Shown here: positions 36,490 through 48,429 of the stretch, in pieces | How positions within the stretch are numbered: position 1 is the first letter of the stretch | How the letters are laid out: every line of letters begins with the position of its first letter | Assembly (NCBI GenBank): GCA_946807835.1 | Contig: OX327690.1 | Location: forward strand, 17,828,501-17,892,500 | Origin: Ailanthus altissimus | Taxonomy: Eukaryota; Streptophyta; Magnoliopsida; Sapindales; Simaroubaceae | Direction: 5' to 3' | DNA length: 64,000 nucleotides | Position numbers and translations under genes: made by a program | The notes under the pieces: model-generated | The model's database searches: none | What the model saw: only the letters and a program-made list of their open reading frames with translations | What the model was told of the DNA's origin: nothing

Positions 36490-37180
36490 ATTTTAATTTT
36501 GAACATGAAATATGGGAGAATATGATTAAAAATTATTTTAAAAAAAGGTTAGAACTCGAGGCAATGAGTAGGGGGACGTGCGATGAAGATACGAAAGCGA
36601 GAAAAAACTATTTTTTAAAGTAGAAACGGGATACCACTACAGTGCTAAAAAGGATACTACTGCAGTGGTATATCATTGCAGCGATTTGTGTGTATTACTA
36701 TAGTGAAAATTCTAGAATCTGGAGTGTTGAAGTGCCCGAGCCCACGTCGCAATGTTGCAACGGCCAAAAGCTACCACTATAAAAAAAAAAGAAGTTTCCA
36801 TGATTTTAGGTTTTTCTAAGTTATTTTAAAATTCTATTTTGGTTCCAACTCAAATTAGAGTTAATTTAGGATGTATTAGGCTATATAAGAGCCTTATTTT
36901 TGGCTTGAGAAGAGAACACAATACATAAAACATAATTGAGAGAGCAATTAGTGTAATCATTTTTTAGAGTAAGAAAATTCTTTGTGAGTTTTGTGTTTCT
37001 TGTAAAAGTATACTTTGTGAGTGCTTTGTGATTTAATAATAAGAAGTAAGATCTTGATATGCCTTGGACGTAGACAATTGTCAAACAACGTAAATTACTG
37101 TGTGTGCTTTCGTTTGATTCCCTTCTCAATTCTATTTTGTTTTATTATTATACTTGTGTGACAAAGCGTTTTTGCCGCCA
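36490..37180 (+). repeat. 5' LTR of an internally deleted copia element
   Basis: Direct copy of 39645-40367. Shared parts include attaaaaat-attttgaaaaa, tgaagatac, accactacagtg/accactgtagtg, ggctatataagggcc (a TATA-containing core promoter), gagagagcaat, cttgtaaaagtatactttgtgag, aagaagtaagatcttgat and ttattattatacttgtgtgaga. It ends ccgcca at 37180, six bases before the primer-binding site. The left boundary is approximate. Confidence 0.75.
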
Positions 37181-37186
37181 GTAAAT

Positions 37187-37198
37187 TGGTATCAAAGT
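37187..37198 (+). other. Primer-binding site (Met-tRNA type, degenerate)
   Basis: TGGTATCAAAGT lies just inside the 5' LTR and 16 bases before the gag start codon. It differs from TGGTATCAGAGC at two positions, as expected for a decayed copia primer site, and confirms plus orientation. Confidence 0.7.
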
Positions 37199-37213
37199 TT
37201 TATTTTAGCAATT

Positions 37214-38005
37214 ATGGCTACACCCAAGTATAAAGTATAAAAATTCAATGGTGAGAATGACTTTAATCTGTGGAAGGTTAAATTGTTGCGCTATTAGTGA
37301 GCCAAATATTAAGCTCGACCATAGAAGATACTGTAACTCCGTCTAATAAAAAAAAAGAAGCTAGGGTCATCTAAATCTGAAGTAGAGAGAAAAGATATTT
37401 AAGAAATTGCTCATAATATAATTGTTCTATCTTTGAGCAATGAGGTATTAATAAAGGTTACTAGTGAGAAGATAGCTCTTGGTCTTTGAAAGATGTTAGA
37501 TGATCTTTCTTTGACAAAGTCATTAGTCAACCAACATATGAAGAAAAAACTTCATTAGCCATTTATGTTAGAGAGGACACCGATAAAAGACTATATAGAT
37601 GTCTTCAATAAGATAATAATCGATTTAGAGATTATCGATGTAAAGATATAGGATAAAGGTAAGGCAATCATCATATTGAGTTCCCTTCCCCATAATTATG
37701 AGCACTTCATTGATTCGCTACTCTACGACAGAGAGAGTTTAACCATGAAGGATATGAAATCATCGTTAAACTCAAAGCAATTGGGAAATAAGATAGAGGC
37801 TAATGCAAATGGATTATCTACCAGAGAAAGACATTCACATAGAGAAAGAAAGTCAAAGAATGGCTCAAGATCAAAGTCTAGGGGCAATCTTAAAAAGTGT
37901 TATTACTGCAAAAAAAAGGGCACTTTATAAAAGATTGTCTTGAGAATAAAGCCAAAGACAAGAAGAAAGAGGCAAATGTTGATTTAGCTTATAAGGATAG
38001 TTATA
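37214..38005 (+). pseudogene. Copia gag remnant with zinc knuckle
   Basis: It starts MATPKYKV, then (after a stop) KFNGENDFNLWKVKLL. Degraded core text follows (SLSNEVLIKV; LTKSLVNQHMKKKLH; DYIDVFNKIIIDLEIID). The 37676-37930 frame reads LSSLPHNYEHFIDSLLYDRE, SLTMKDMKSSLNSKQLGNKI and a basic stretch SHRERKSKNGSRSKSRGN. CYYCKKKGH then FIKDC (after a frame break) is a CCHC zinc knuckle. Stops and frameshifts disable it. It is related to the gag at 1-544. Confidence 0.8.
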
Positions 38006-38159
38006 CAGTACAACACCTCTTGTCACTTTTTATGATAAGAATTCTATATGTGTCAAAATAAGTTATTATTTACTAATTTTCAGTCCATTAATAATGGTAA
38101 AGTGTTAATAGGAAATAACATGACTTGTCAAGTGATGAAATTGGTAATATTAGACTTAG

Positions 38160-38660
38160 GTGACTTAGGTTACATGATGGGGGAGTGGGAGAGTTATTAG
38201 AAGTTAAGTATGTTCCTGACCTAAAAAGGAGTTTTATTTCACTAGGTATGTTAGATCAAAATGAATGTTCCATCAGAATTGAAAAGGGGATTCTTAAAGT
38301 GTTAAAAGGTTCCATAATTGTGATGAGAGGTGATAGGCTTAACGATGTGTATATGCTAAGAGAAGAGGCAGTAGGTGGCTTTGCATCATTCTCTATTGAT
38401 AATAATAATAATATGTAAACAAAGCTATGGCATCTAAGCTTAGCTTACCTAGGTGAAAGGAATCCAAAAGAGTTATATAATCAAAAGGATTTTGGTGAGA
38501 GACAGTAAGTTGTTTTGCATCATTCTCTAATAATAATAATGATATATAAACAAAGCTATGGCATCTAAGATTAGCTTACCTAGGAGAAAGGAATCCAAAA
38601 GAGTTATATAATCAAAAAGCTTTTGGTAAAGATAAGTTTCAACCATTAAAGTTTTGTGAG
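38160..38660 (+). pseudogene. Copia protease end and gag-pre-integrase remnant with a tandem duplication
   Basis: LLEVKYVPDLKRSFISLGML then DQNECSIRIEKGILKVLKGS is the conserved copia protease C-terminal region. It is followed by LWHLSLAYLGERNPKELYNQ, the pre-integrase HxxLxH-like zinc region. A segment of about 129 bases (about 38381-38509) is repeated at about 38510-38638, with shared text gcatcattctct, aacaaagctatggcatctaa and ggaatccaaaagagttatat. The repeat doubles the pre-integrase piece. Integrase proper is absent. Confidence 0.75.
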
Positions 38661-38799
38661 GTTGTCTAGGTGTTTTGGGGATTAAATGTAATGACAGCAT
38701 CCTACCTAATCAATTGAAGTCCTTTATGTATGTTGAGTAAAGAGAATTTTAGGTATGGATATTGTGAGGGAAAGAAGAGAAGTGATCTTCTTAACACAA

Positions 38800-39570
38800 T
38801 AGAGATATATACTCAACATACTAAAGAAATTTGGTAAGTTCAAAATAAAAAATGTCTCTACTCATTTGGCTATGCATTTCAGAATTTCAGTAGCACAATC
38901 GTTAGAATTCAAAGAGCGTAAACTGCAAACGAATAAAGTACTATATACTATTACTGTTGGGAGCATTAAGTATGTAATGATTTGCATGAAACCAGACATA
39001 GCACAAGTAGTAAGTGTTATGAGTAAATACATGACGAATTTGGGAAAATCACTGGCTTACAGTCAAATGGATTTTGAGATATCTCAAGGGAATGTCAGTC
39101 CAAGCATTGTTGTATAAAAGGGTAGAGAATGAATGTAAAATGGTAAGAGGATGCGCTAATTCAGATTATAGAGGTGACATCTATAAGAAAAAATTGCTGA
39201 CTGGATATGTATTCACAGTGTTTGGGTGTAGTGTATGCTGAAGGTTGATTTTATAGCACGTGGTGGCATTATCAACTATGGGTGAAGCTATTAAGGAGGT
39301 CGTGTGGCTAAAAGGCATATGCGCAGAGATAATGGCTATTGAAGACATTAACATCGGTATGTATTATGATAGGCAGAGTGCTATACACCTAAGCAATCAT
39401 CAAATATTTCATGAGATGTCAATACACATTAATGTGCTGTTCTATTTCATTAAAGAGATTATTTAAAGTGACAAGATTAGTTTAATGAAGATTGTGTTGT
39501 CTTAAAACCCCGCTAATTTGTTGACTAAGCAACTGCCATCGGTTAAGTTCATCCTCTGTAAAGACTTAGG
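38800..39570 (+). pseudogene. Copia RT end and RNase H remnant
   Basis: YILNILKKFGKFKIKNVSTH, then VGSIKYVMICMKPDIAQVVS and VMSKYMTNLGK match the end of copia RT. VVALSTMGEAIKEVVWLKGI and QSAIHLSNHQIFHEMSIHIN are RNase H. The C-terminus includes NLLTKQLPSVKFI. Integrase and most of RT, including the catalytic YVDD, have been lost between 38660 and 38800, so the element is internally deleted as well as mutated. Confidence 0.8.
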
Positions 39571-39644
39571 ATGAACTTAACCGGAGTCACTACTATGTGA
39601 GGGTGATGATGGTGCGAAGATAAAAGATCTTAAAAGTTTCGCGA

Positions 39645-40367
39645 ATGATTTTGAATCAAAGAGAAAATTTGTGAGAAGTTAATTAAAAATCATTTTGAAA
39701 AAGAGTTAGGGTCGAGCCAATGAATAAGGGATGTGTGGTGAAGATACAAAAGTAAGAAGAAACTTTTATTGAAAGAAGAAATGGGTTACCACTGTAGTGT
39801 TGAAAGGATACTAATGCAGCAGTATATTACTGAAGCGATCTGTGTACCGTTGTAGTAAAAATTCCAAAACCTGGAGCGCTACAGTGATCTGTGTGTAGCA
39901 TTGCATCGCCTAAGCTCAGGTCACAGCATTGTAGCGGTTAAAAACTACCGTTGTTGAGAAAAATGGGGGTTCCTACGATTTTATGTTTTTCTAAAGTTAT
40001 TTTAAACATCCTATTTTTGTTCTAACTCAGATTATGGTTAATTTATGACGTAGAAGGCTATATAAGGGCCTTATTTTTGGCTTAAAAAGAGAATACAACA
40101 TAACACAACACACAAAACACAAATGAGAGAGCAATTGATGTAATCCCTTTCTAGAGAGAAATTTTTTTTTATGAGATTTGTGTCTCTTGTAAAAGTATAC
40201 TTTGTGAGTTCATTATATTTTAATCATAAGAAGTAAGATCTTGATTCGCCGTGGATATAAGCAATTGCAAAATCATGCAAATTTGTGTGTGTGCTTTCTT
40301 CTAATTATTTTCTTAATTTTCTTTTGTTTTATTATTATATTTGTGTGAGAAAGTGCTCCCGCGGCCA
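39645..40367 (+). repeat. 3' LTR of the internally deleted copia element
   Basis: Direct partner of 36490-37180. It ends gcggcca at 40367 against ccgcca in the 5' LTR. The copies look roughly 80 percent identical by eye, so the insertion is old. A GC-richer cluster of gtagtgttg, gcagcag, gaagcgatc, gcgctacagtg and cattgtagcgg words (39785-39950) corresponds to the cluster at 36636-36775 in the other LTR. Confidence 0.75.
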
Positions 40368-41240
40368 ATAAAATATCAACAAAAAATTATAAATAATAAG
40401 AATAAAAATAAAAAAAGAGAAAAAAGTTTTGCAAAAAAATGAATAAAAAAGGAAAAAGAGAAATTTGAATCAATGACCACCATTAGATCAACAATGGCCG
40501 GTCAAACCATCAAACTTTAAATCTCTTGATTTTTTAATGGTGAATTTTTTTTTTGAACAATAAAGCATTGAAAGAGGTTCGAATACAACGAGAACTATTT
40601 AACGTAGTTGTTTTGCATGCATCGCCACTTTTACCAAAGACAATGGCTTTAGCTTTTGTTGGGAGAGATTGAAGCGCACAATAATGCGTCAACATTTGAT
40701 AGCAATATTACAGTAGCGTTACATATTTTGCTAAATTTAAGCCTCTTCTAATACTTAATTGTCAATTATAACTTTACTATTATGTAGATTAAGAGATTTT
40801 AGATTTTGATGGTACAAATTTTGAAATGATTTTTCATTATCATGGTCATTGACTCCTTCAATTGTGGCACTGACAATGTTGATGGCTGGCTTTCCTTTTT
40901 TTTTTTGAAAAACAAATACCAAATTAAAAATGTATAATAACTCAAATTTACTAGACTATGCTACATTTCCCTTCAAAAGTTAAAATATCATGTTACAAAG
41001 TGCCCATACAAATTAGCAATTTTGTCTAATGAATGGACGGTCTTAATGGGTAATATTGAAATCGTGGAGGTTTTAATATTTTTAATTTTGCAATTTTCAG
41101 GGGTTTTGACCTTCATTTTCCCATTGATTAGGTTATAATATATATATAAGAAAAAACTAAGTAATAAAAAGACTTAGCGTAAAATTTAAAAAAAAAAGAA
41201 AATTATTGTATACCATAAATATAGGCTGATATAAAAAAAA
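40368..41240. other. AT-rich spacer
   Basis: No gene or recognisable element; several poly-A and poly-T tracts. Confidence 0.5.
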
Positions 41241-44015
41241 AGGTGAAAGAAAAATTCTCATAATAAAATTATTCTCCTTAATACTCCCTTAAGTTGAAGG
41301 GTGGAGATCGATACTAACCAATTTGTATTCGTCTTATTGGAAAATATCACCTCTAAGGTGTTTATTAAAAAAACTAAAAATTTGTGCAAATATTTAAATA
41401 TATTGAGGAAAAATACACTTGTATTGAATTCATTTTTGAACAAAGTGACACTCTATTTTTAATGTATTTGGTGTGCTAATAGAAAATTGAATTATTTTTA
41501 TGTTAGAAATTTGTACTCTAATATCATTATTAAAGATTTATGCTCTAATATCACCGTTAAAAATTCACTCACTAATTCAAAACTTAAAATCTAAGATTGA
41601 ATATTAATAAACAGTAAAGAAATACAACTAAAAAGATAAGATACAAAAATTTATAGTGGTTTGGTTCTATAAACTTATGTCTACTCCTGAACTGAACAAG
41701 TTCAACATTGTACTATATCTTAAAATAATATAAAAAATAAAATTTTAGAAATATGTTATTTCTTGGTACATATTGTTTCTCTCTTTAACATAGTTTCTCT
41801 CTCTAAACTACCATTCTTCATTTCTTTATGTCTCTCTCTACCTTAATAGAATAGAAAAAAAAATGGAGTTATTGAAGTAGTTTAGATTTGAGCCTTATAT
41901 ATAGTGATTTTTATTCCCTTAAATTCTTTTTGTTTCTGATAAAATTTTTCTTTTCTATCATGAATTAGGTTTCAACATAAGAGAAGAAGAAGTGAAACTT
42001 CTTTAGGCAAGGAGAAGAACAAATTGGTCTTTGCCTAAAATACATTAGGACCAATATATTTTATATATCAACTTTTATTTTCAATGTATTTTGGTCCTTG
42101 TATTAGTGCAATACTTCTGCTTCAACTCACATTCAATTTTTGCTACTTACCCTTTATTTATATCCAACAACCTTAAACACACATGAAACTTATTCACGGA
42201 TAGTATCTTCATTCCCAAATCAACATAATTCTCCTCAATGTTTATCCTCTCCAACTTCGCTCTTCCACCAGAAACCAACTCCTTGAATATATGATTTTAT
42301 AGAAACGAATAGCTGACTAATTATTCAAAAATATTATTATTACTTATTTGAACAGTTTAAGTTTCTGAACCAATCCCTGCAACTATATATTGGCTTTTGG
42401 TCTTTATCTCTCATCTCTATTTCATATTTCTGTCTTAAACCTATGTCTTGAATCTTTATCTCAGGTTCCTATCTTAGGCCTCTGTCTTAGATCTTTATCT
42501 TAGATTTTTGTTTGTTGATCCTATGTTGGTTCATGATTTGTTGAGGCTACAGAATATCTTCTGGTTCAACTTGTATATTATTCATAGAAGGAGTTTAGGG
42601 CTGTAACTCCACCTCAAGGTGAGATCCTTCTTCCTTACTCTAAGTTCTCCTTAACTTAGTTACTTTCACATAGTACTTCATTTAATAAGCATCAACCAAG
42701 AATAGAAAATACTTATTACTACCATTTTTGTTGTATTTGTTTACTCCTATAAGTTAGTATGGATGTATTCAGAACTTCAGCTTCCTTGTAATTACTAATG
42801 CTGAACTAACTCTACATTGTTTTTCTAATATACAATGACCAATTTGTATTCGTCTTATAGGAAAATATCATCTCTAAGGTGTTCATGAAATAAAACTAGA
42901 AACTCGTGCAAATATTCAAATATATTAAAGAGAGATACCCTTGGATTGAATTCCTTTTTGAACAAAGTGACACTCTATTTTTAATGTGTTTGATGTGCTA
43001 ATAGAAAGTTAATTTTTTTTATGTTAAAAAAATTTGTACTTTAATATCACTGTTAAATATTTATACTCTAGTATTACTTTTAAAAATTTGCACTATAATC
43101 CAAGACTCAAAATTTAAGAAAGAATATCAACAAGCAGTATATAAATAAAATAAAAAAGATAAGACACCAAGATTTATATTGGTTTGGTTCCATAAACTTA
43201 TGTCTACTCTTGAGCTGAACAACAAGCCCAACAATGTAATATATCTCAAAATAATATAGAAAAAAATAAATAAAAATATGTACTTTCTTGGTACACATTG
43301 TTTCTCTCTTTAAAATATTTTCTCTCTCTAAACTGCCAATTTTCTTTTCTTTATCTCTCTCTATCTTAAGGGAATAGAAAAAAAAATAAGGTCACTAAAG
43401 TAGTTTGGATTTGAGCTCTTTATATAGTAATTTTTATTCCTTTAAATTCTTTTATATTTTTAATAAAGTTTTTCTTCTCTATCATTGATTAGGTTTCAAT
43501 ATAAAAAAGAAGAAGAAGAAGTGGAACTCATTTTCAGGCAAGGAGAAGAAGAGCCTAGTCTTTGCCTAAAATACATTAGGACTAATAAATTTTATATATC
43601 CATTTTTTTCAATGTATTTTAGTACCTATATTAGTGCAATACTTCTACCTCAACTCATATTCAGTTTTTGCTACTTATTCACGGATAATATCTTTATTCT
43701 TAAATAAACAAAATTCTTTTTAATGTTTATCCTCTCCAACTTCACTCTTCCACTATAAGTCAACTCCCGAAATACTTGATTTTTATAAAAATTAGATCCC
43801 TCCACCTTACTTGAGTTATCCTTAACTTATTTACTTCCACATAGTCCTTCACTTAGTAGTCATCAACCAATGATATGAAATACCTATTACTACTATTGTT
43901 ATTGTATTTGTTGGCCCTTATAAGTTAGTATGAATGTATTTCAGAACTTCAACTTCCTTGTAATTACTGGTGCTGAACTAACTCTACATTGTTTTTCCAA
44001 TATATAGTATTCACA
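41240..44015 (-). mobile_element. Rearranged copia mosaic: tandem copies of RNase H ends, LTR and integrase fragments
   Basis: The sequence starting accaatttgtattcgtctta occurs at 41317 and again at 42838 and runs in parallel for more than 1 kb, with internal deletions. Minus-strand text includes IECHFVQK at about 41410-41450 (a copia RNase H end), and KILSVNKFHVCLRLLDI at about 42170-42250 and a related KILSVNK in the second unit (another RNase H C-terminus). LTR-type sequence with aacttatgtctactc follows, and integrase-like EKQCRVSSAP/VITRK text (43940-44000). The order cannot come from a single intact element; unequal recombination or nested insertion is likely. All frames are broken. Confidence 0.6.
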
Positions 44016-44019
44016 TGAT

Positions 44020-45400
44020 TCTAGCTCAAAAAGTTTTACATTCCTAATGAGACCTTATTTTTCCAGCTGGAGTAAGCTTAGTTTCCCTATGTGGCCTAAT
44101 ATATTATGTTGTAACTTATTCTCATTATACCCTGTATGAACAACAACAACAATAAATCCAGCTAGTGACAATACTTCATTGTAAAATATACAGACCAGCT
44201 TGTTTAATACCCTTTATCATAAGTATAGAATCCTTGTCTATTTTTAATTTATAAGTGTATCTTGATTCATCCAGAACCCTTAAAGTTATCAGGCTCTTAT
44301 TCAATTTAAGAATATGTCTTATATCTTTCAAAATCTTTATTATTCTATTATGTAACTTTATAGGAATTGTACATATCCCAATTATCTTGCATGAATTATT
44401 ATTTTTCATTAGTACCTTATCCACTTTATATTTTTCATATGAATTAAACTAATCTTTGTTAAGACTTATATAGTAAGAACATTAAGAATCCAAGACCTGA
44501 TCTTTTAGATTTTTCTCCACTGAATTCGAGAACGTCTGCGCTATTATACCCATTAGATGCTATTATTGCATTTGTATGATCTAAAATCTTTTCTTTTAAT
44601 TTATCAATTCTTTTATAGTGTTTTCTCTTTAAGTGCACCGCATTTCCACCAAAATAGCACTTTCTCCCACTAGTCTTTGACTTCGACCTAGAGTTTTTTA
44701 TATACTTCCCTTTCCCTTTTTTTCTCTAGTCTTCCTTTGGCAAACAAGTTTTCCCCCTTATTTTTATTCTCATATTTTATTTGTTGTTCCTTTAATCTTA
44801 ATACAATCAAACAATCTTCTAGGGTAAGACTTTCTACTATATTTAATTGATGATTTTACTTCTCTATAAGAACTTGGAAATGGGTTTAATAGAATAACTA
44901 CTTAATTCTCATCACTGGTTGCTTTACCAATATTTGTTAAGTCTATACAAATTTTCTTAAATTCATTAATATTATTTTCTAAAATTTTGGAGAGATCATC
45001 CGAAAGTTAAATAACATTTCTTTTAGAGGAATTTTACTAGATAAAGATTTAGAAATATACAAAATTTTAAGCTTACCCCAAAGCCTTCTTGTTATAGTAT
45101 CTTTATTGACATGCCACAGTACATTGTCATAATTGCAAGATGATGGTGCTGAATGTGGTTTCATCTATCTCTGTCATTTTCTTATCACTTACTTAAATTT
45201 CTTCTTTCTTCTTCAGCTTCAATAAAGCTTTAGCAACCTTTTATTGTATTAGTAAGACTTTCGTCTTTTTCTACCATAGACTAAAGTCTCCTTATCCGTT
45301 AAACTTCTCCACCTTAAACTTGACGGTCCCCATTCTTTGATTCTTGATAATTTACATTTGAGTCTTTTTTTTAATCTTTCAACCTTTTGACTCTGATATC
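44020..45400 (-). pseudogene. Copia gag, protease and pre-integrase remnant
   Basis: Minus strand, 5' to 3': VNKDTITRRLWGKLKILYIS then KSLSSKIPLKEMLF (gag core, 45100-44990). The protease follows: MKNNNSCKIIGICTIPIKLH and LKLNKSLITLRVLDESRYTY (44424-44230). Then LGHIGKLSLLQLEK (44090-44040), the pre-integrase zinc region, which leads into the mosaic on the left. Stops and frameshifts are frequent. A primer-site-like stretch lies upstream at 45396-45455. Confidence 0.75.
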
Positions 45401-45455
45401 ATTATTAGAAATTCATGCTTTGATGCTATTATTAGAAATTTTTTCTCTAATACCG
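45396..45455 (-). other. Repeated primer-site-like motifs upstream of copia gag
   Basis: The plus strand carries gactctgatatcattatt, gctttgatgctattatt and tctctaataccgcttg in succession. Read on minus these are variants of TGATATCAGAGTC and GCGGTATTAGAG, resembling the Met-tRNA primer site. Similar triplets occur at 41510-41580 and 43030-43095. Confidence 0.45.
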
Positions 45456-45521
45456 CTTGTTGAGGGCCTCGGGCTTTATAAGGGAAAGCCTAAGATCTAG
45501 GTGTCCCATCTAAAAGACTAG

Positions 45522-46938
45522 TGATGCGATAATTTTATATCTTAAAATTGAGTGCAAGTATACACTATAGTATGCTAGTAATGAATGGATAAAAGAGTTG
45601 GATGTCAAACCCATAGGGATAATATATTCTTTTTAACTAAGTACTAAAAATTTGTCGTTTTATTAATTATTCAGAAAAATAAAAATCTATGAATGAATGT
45701 GAAAAAAATAAAAGCAATGACACAATGTAAAGATATTTAGAAAATAGCAATATAGAAAGAACCAATGGTTAATACTATCCCTCAATATGCTTTCTAATGA
45801 TTAATTTTTAATATTTAATTTCTTTTAGTCTTTATTATTGATCAAGATATTATGGTATTCACAAACCTCTCTCAAAGTCATGCAAGTATATCTTAATTTA
45901 CTAAATACTTATATTCCTATGGTATTTAATAAATTAAGATTTATTAAAAATAAGTCTTATTGATCATATGTGCCAATTAAGTATATTCATATCCTAATTT
46001 GAAACTTGCATATACAACATTGAATGTTATTCTACAATCAAGTATCAAATTGCCTAAGTTTAAATATAATGATTCATCTTCCGAATTTATCAAAATATCA
46101 CCAAATCGATTATAATATTGGTCAGATATAATGAAGCATTATGAACAAATAATTTGAATAACAAAGAACTATGTTTCTTAAATATTAAAAAGATATGGCA
46201 ATTAAGAGCATATATTGAGTTCAAGTATTTACCCTAAAAAGAAAATTTAGTTTATGGCTACAAGAGAACAACGGCAAAAATAATAAGAAAATATGATACA
46301 ATCAATAGCAAACTAATATAGATGTCAAATTACTCTTGATTGCACTGCCTAAGGAACTCTTGATGCTAAAGAACACCTTAAATTTCTCTCTACGATGCTT
46401 CAATTATACTCAAATTGCTCTCTAAGACTTGTGTTGTGTGTTTTGTGGATGAGTTGTGAAGGCCGAGGATAAATGCCTTTTATAGGGATTGATGTGAGCT
46501 TAAAAACCTCAATTCTTGTCAAGTTAGGAATTGCGCTATCGTTGGGGCGCTACAATGCTTTTGTTGGGCACCATGTGCAAAAGCTCGCATCGCTGGAGCG
46601 GTGAAGGTTTGGCACTAGAGCGTCGGGTCATTGCTAGTATGGTAGCTCGCCAGCGTTAAGGCAGTGGAATGTGACTTACATAGTTTTATTTCTTTTTTCT
46701 TATTTTGGCTCGGGTTCTAACACTAGGCGGTAAGGCTTGTGGCGCTAAGGTGACAAGTCCTTATTTTGAGATTTTTTAGTTTAGTCCCTATTTTCTGCTA
46801 TTTTGCATCCTTTTTTAAAATTTCAATCAAGTTTCTATAAATAATTAATAGTGCACAAAATAACCATTTAGTCTTATAAAATAATAAAATATCAAGATAA
46901 AAATATGAGAAAATAAATGACAAATATGTCTTCATCAA
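45522..46938 (-). repeat. LTR-like end of a large non-autonomous gypsy-type element
   Basis: Read on minus it starts TGATGAAGACATATTTGTCA at 46938. That start is repeated in modified form at 50291 (TTGATAAGGGTATATTTGTC). It contains a GC-richer cluster (gcgctatcgttggggcgcta, 46532-46551), a TATA box CCTATAAAAGGC on minus (46469-46480) and a leader. It ends with the same kind of phrase as 5040-5180 (on minus, atccctatgggtttgacatcc). It therefore looks like the 3' LTR of a minus-strand element whose ORF is at 48430-49450. Confidence 0.5.
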
Positions 46939-48429
46939 ATTTCTCCAAACTTAAACATTTGCTTGTCCTCAAATAATAAAATAAAAATCAAGAGAGAAAC
47001 AAAAGGTTATATTTGACTCAAATAACAAACACAGAAAACAAAATTAAATATGCTTGGGTTAGTAAGATGATCATAATGTTTGTCTCAAAAGCTGTTTAAA
47101 TAGCACAAATCCTGAGGTAGATAAAAAATTATTAGCAATTTTTATTATCTCAATCTAGTTTCTTATTTTTCTTTAAAGATAATTACCATGTGTGTGTGTG
47201 TGTAAGTAGCAAGTAATAGATAAAATCATACATTGATTTACTTTATACTTTAGTTTGTATAGAAAATATGATATCTCAGCATTTGATTCGTATAATGACA
47301 CTTTCATAGGCTTGTCTGTTTTACTATTCTCCACTAATGTAGAATTCACACATCTAAGGATCTATTTAGAACTTTACTTAACTTGTAATATAAGACTAGG
47401 ATCAAGGTGGGATAAAAGGATAAACAATTTAAGTTAAGTCACATCATAAACACTTAGATTTTACCTAGAAACATCTTGAAGTTTCTTTTTCTTGTATTAT
47501 CTCTTCCTTCAAACTTATTATTTTTCCCATCTTTCTTTTTAATCTTTATTTTTCAAAGAATTTCTTCTTTTTCCTAAGTAGGAGGTATTTTTCTCTCTCT
47601 TTTCTTTCTTTTTTTTGAATACCCCAAACTTAGATATACAAATACCACACAAACTTATTTTTCTCATATCACCACAACTTTTTTCTTTTAAGAGGATTTC
47701 TAAGCAAATGTAAGGTTTATGAGGTTATGAGTAATTTTAAGATATGAAAACTTTAAGTATTGGGCTTGTAATATGGTTAAACAAAAAAATGGGTCATTAG
47801 GCTCAAATAAACTGAGGATAAATATATAATTAAAGTAGGTTAGAAAAGCTCAATCAGTTCAAAGATGGCCTAATGTCATTTTTCTATTCATGTGTTTCTT
47901 AAGATTTCACCTCAAGTAGTAACTAAAGACAAGTTCTAGAGTATCGATCTTCGAGACTGTTGTGTATTCCCTAAAACATAAGTATTTCTAGGTAATAGTT
48001 TAACTATGCATGCTTATAAAGTGCTAAAAAAGAATGGTGATTATAAATAAGGTTGAACTTATTTCTAAACTTTAAACAACAAAAATTGTCTCAAGTATCT
48101 ATCATATCTTAGAGATTTGTGAAAATAAATTTAGCCATGTATTATTTTTCTTATTATAGATTAATGGTCATCTTAAAAACTTAAGAAAAACACAGAAGAA
48201 ATAAGAAAATAAAATAATAGGCAAAAGATGTGATAAATATGACTTCATTACTCTTTCCCCCCCCCCCCCCCCCTTTTTTTAAACAAACTCTTAATATAAA
48301 ACATAAAGATAAAAAAACATAATAAATAAAACACAAAGAACATAACAAAAACTAACTATGCAAACTATGCCCCCCATACTTAAAATAAAACATGGTTACC
48401 ATGTGAAAAATAAAAATAGAGACACTTCC
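46939..48429. other. Non-coding interior of the large non-autonomous element
   Basis: It opens tttctccaaacttaaacatt, a phrase familiar from plant gypsy repeats. It also has a (GT)n tract at 47191-47203 and 17 consecutive C at 48257-48273 followed by poly-T. A 60-codon frame at 47255-47437 has no recognisable domain. Confidence 0.5.
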
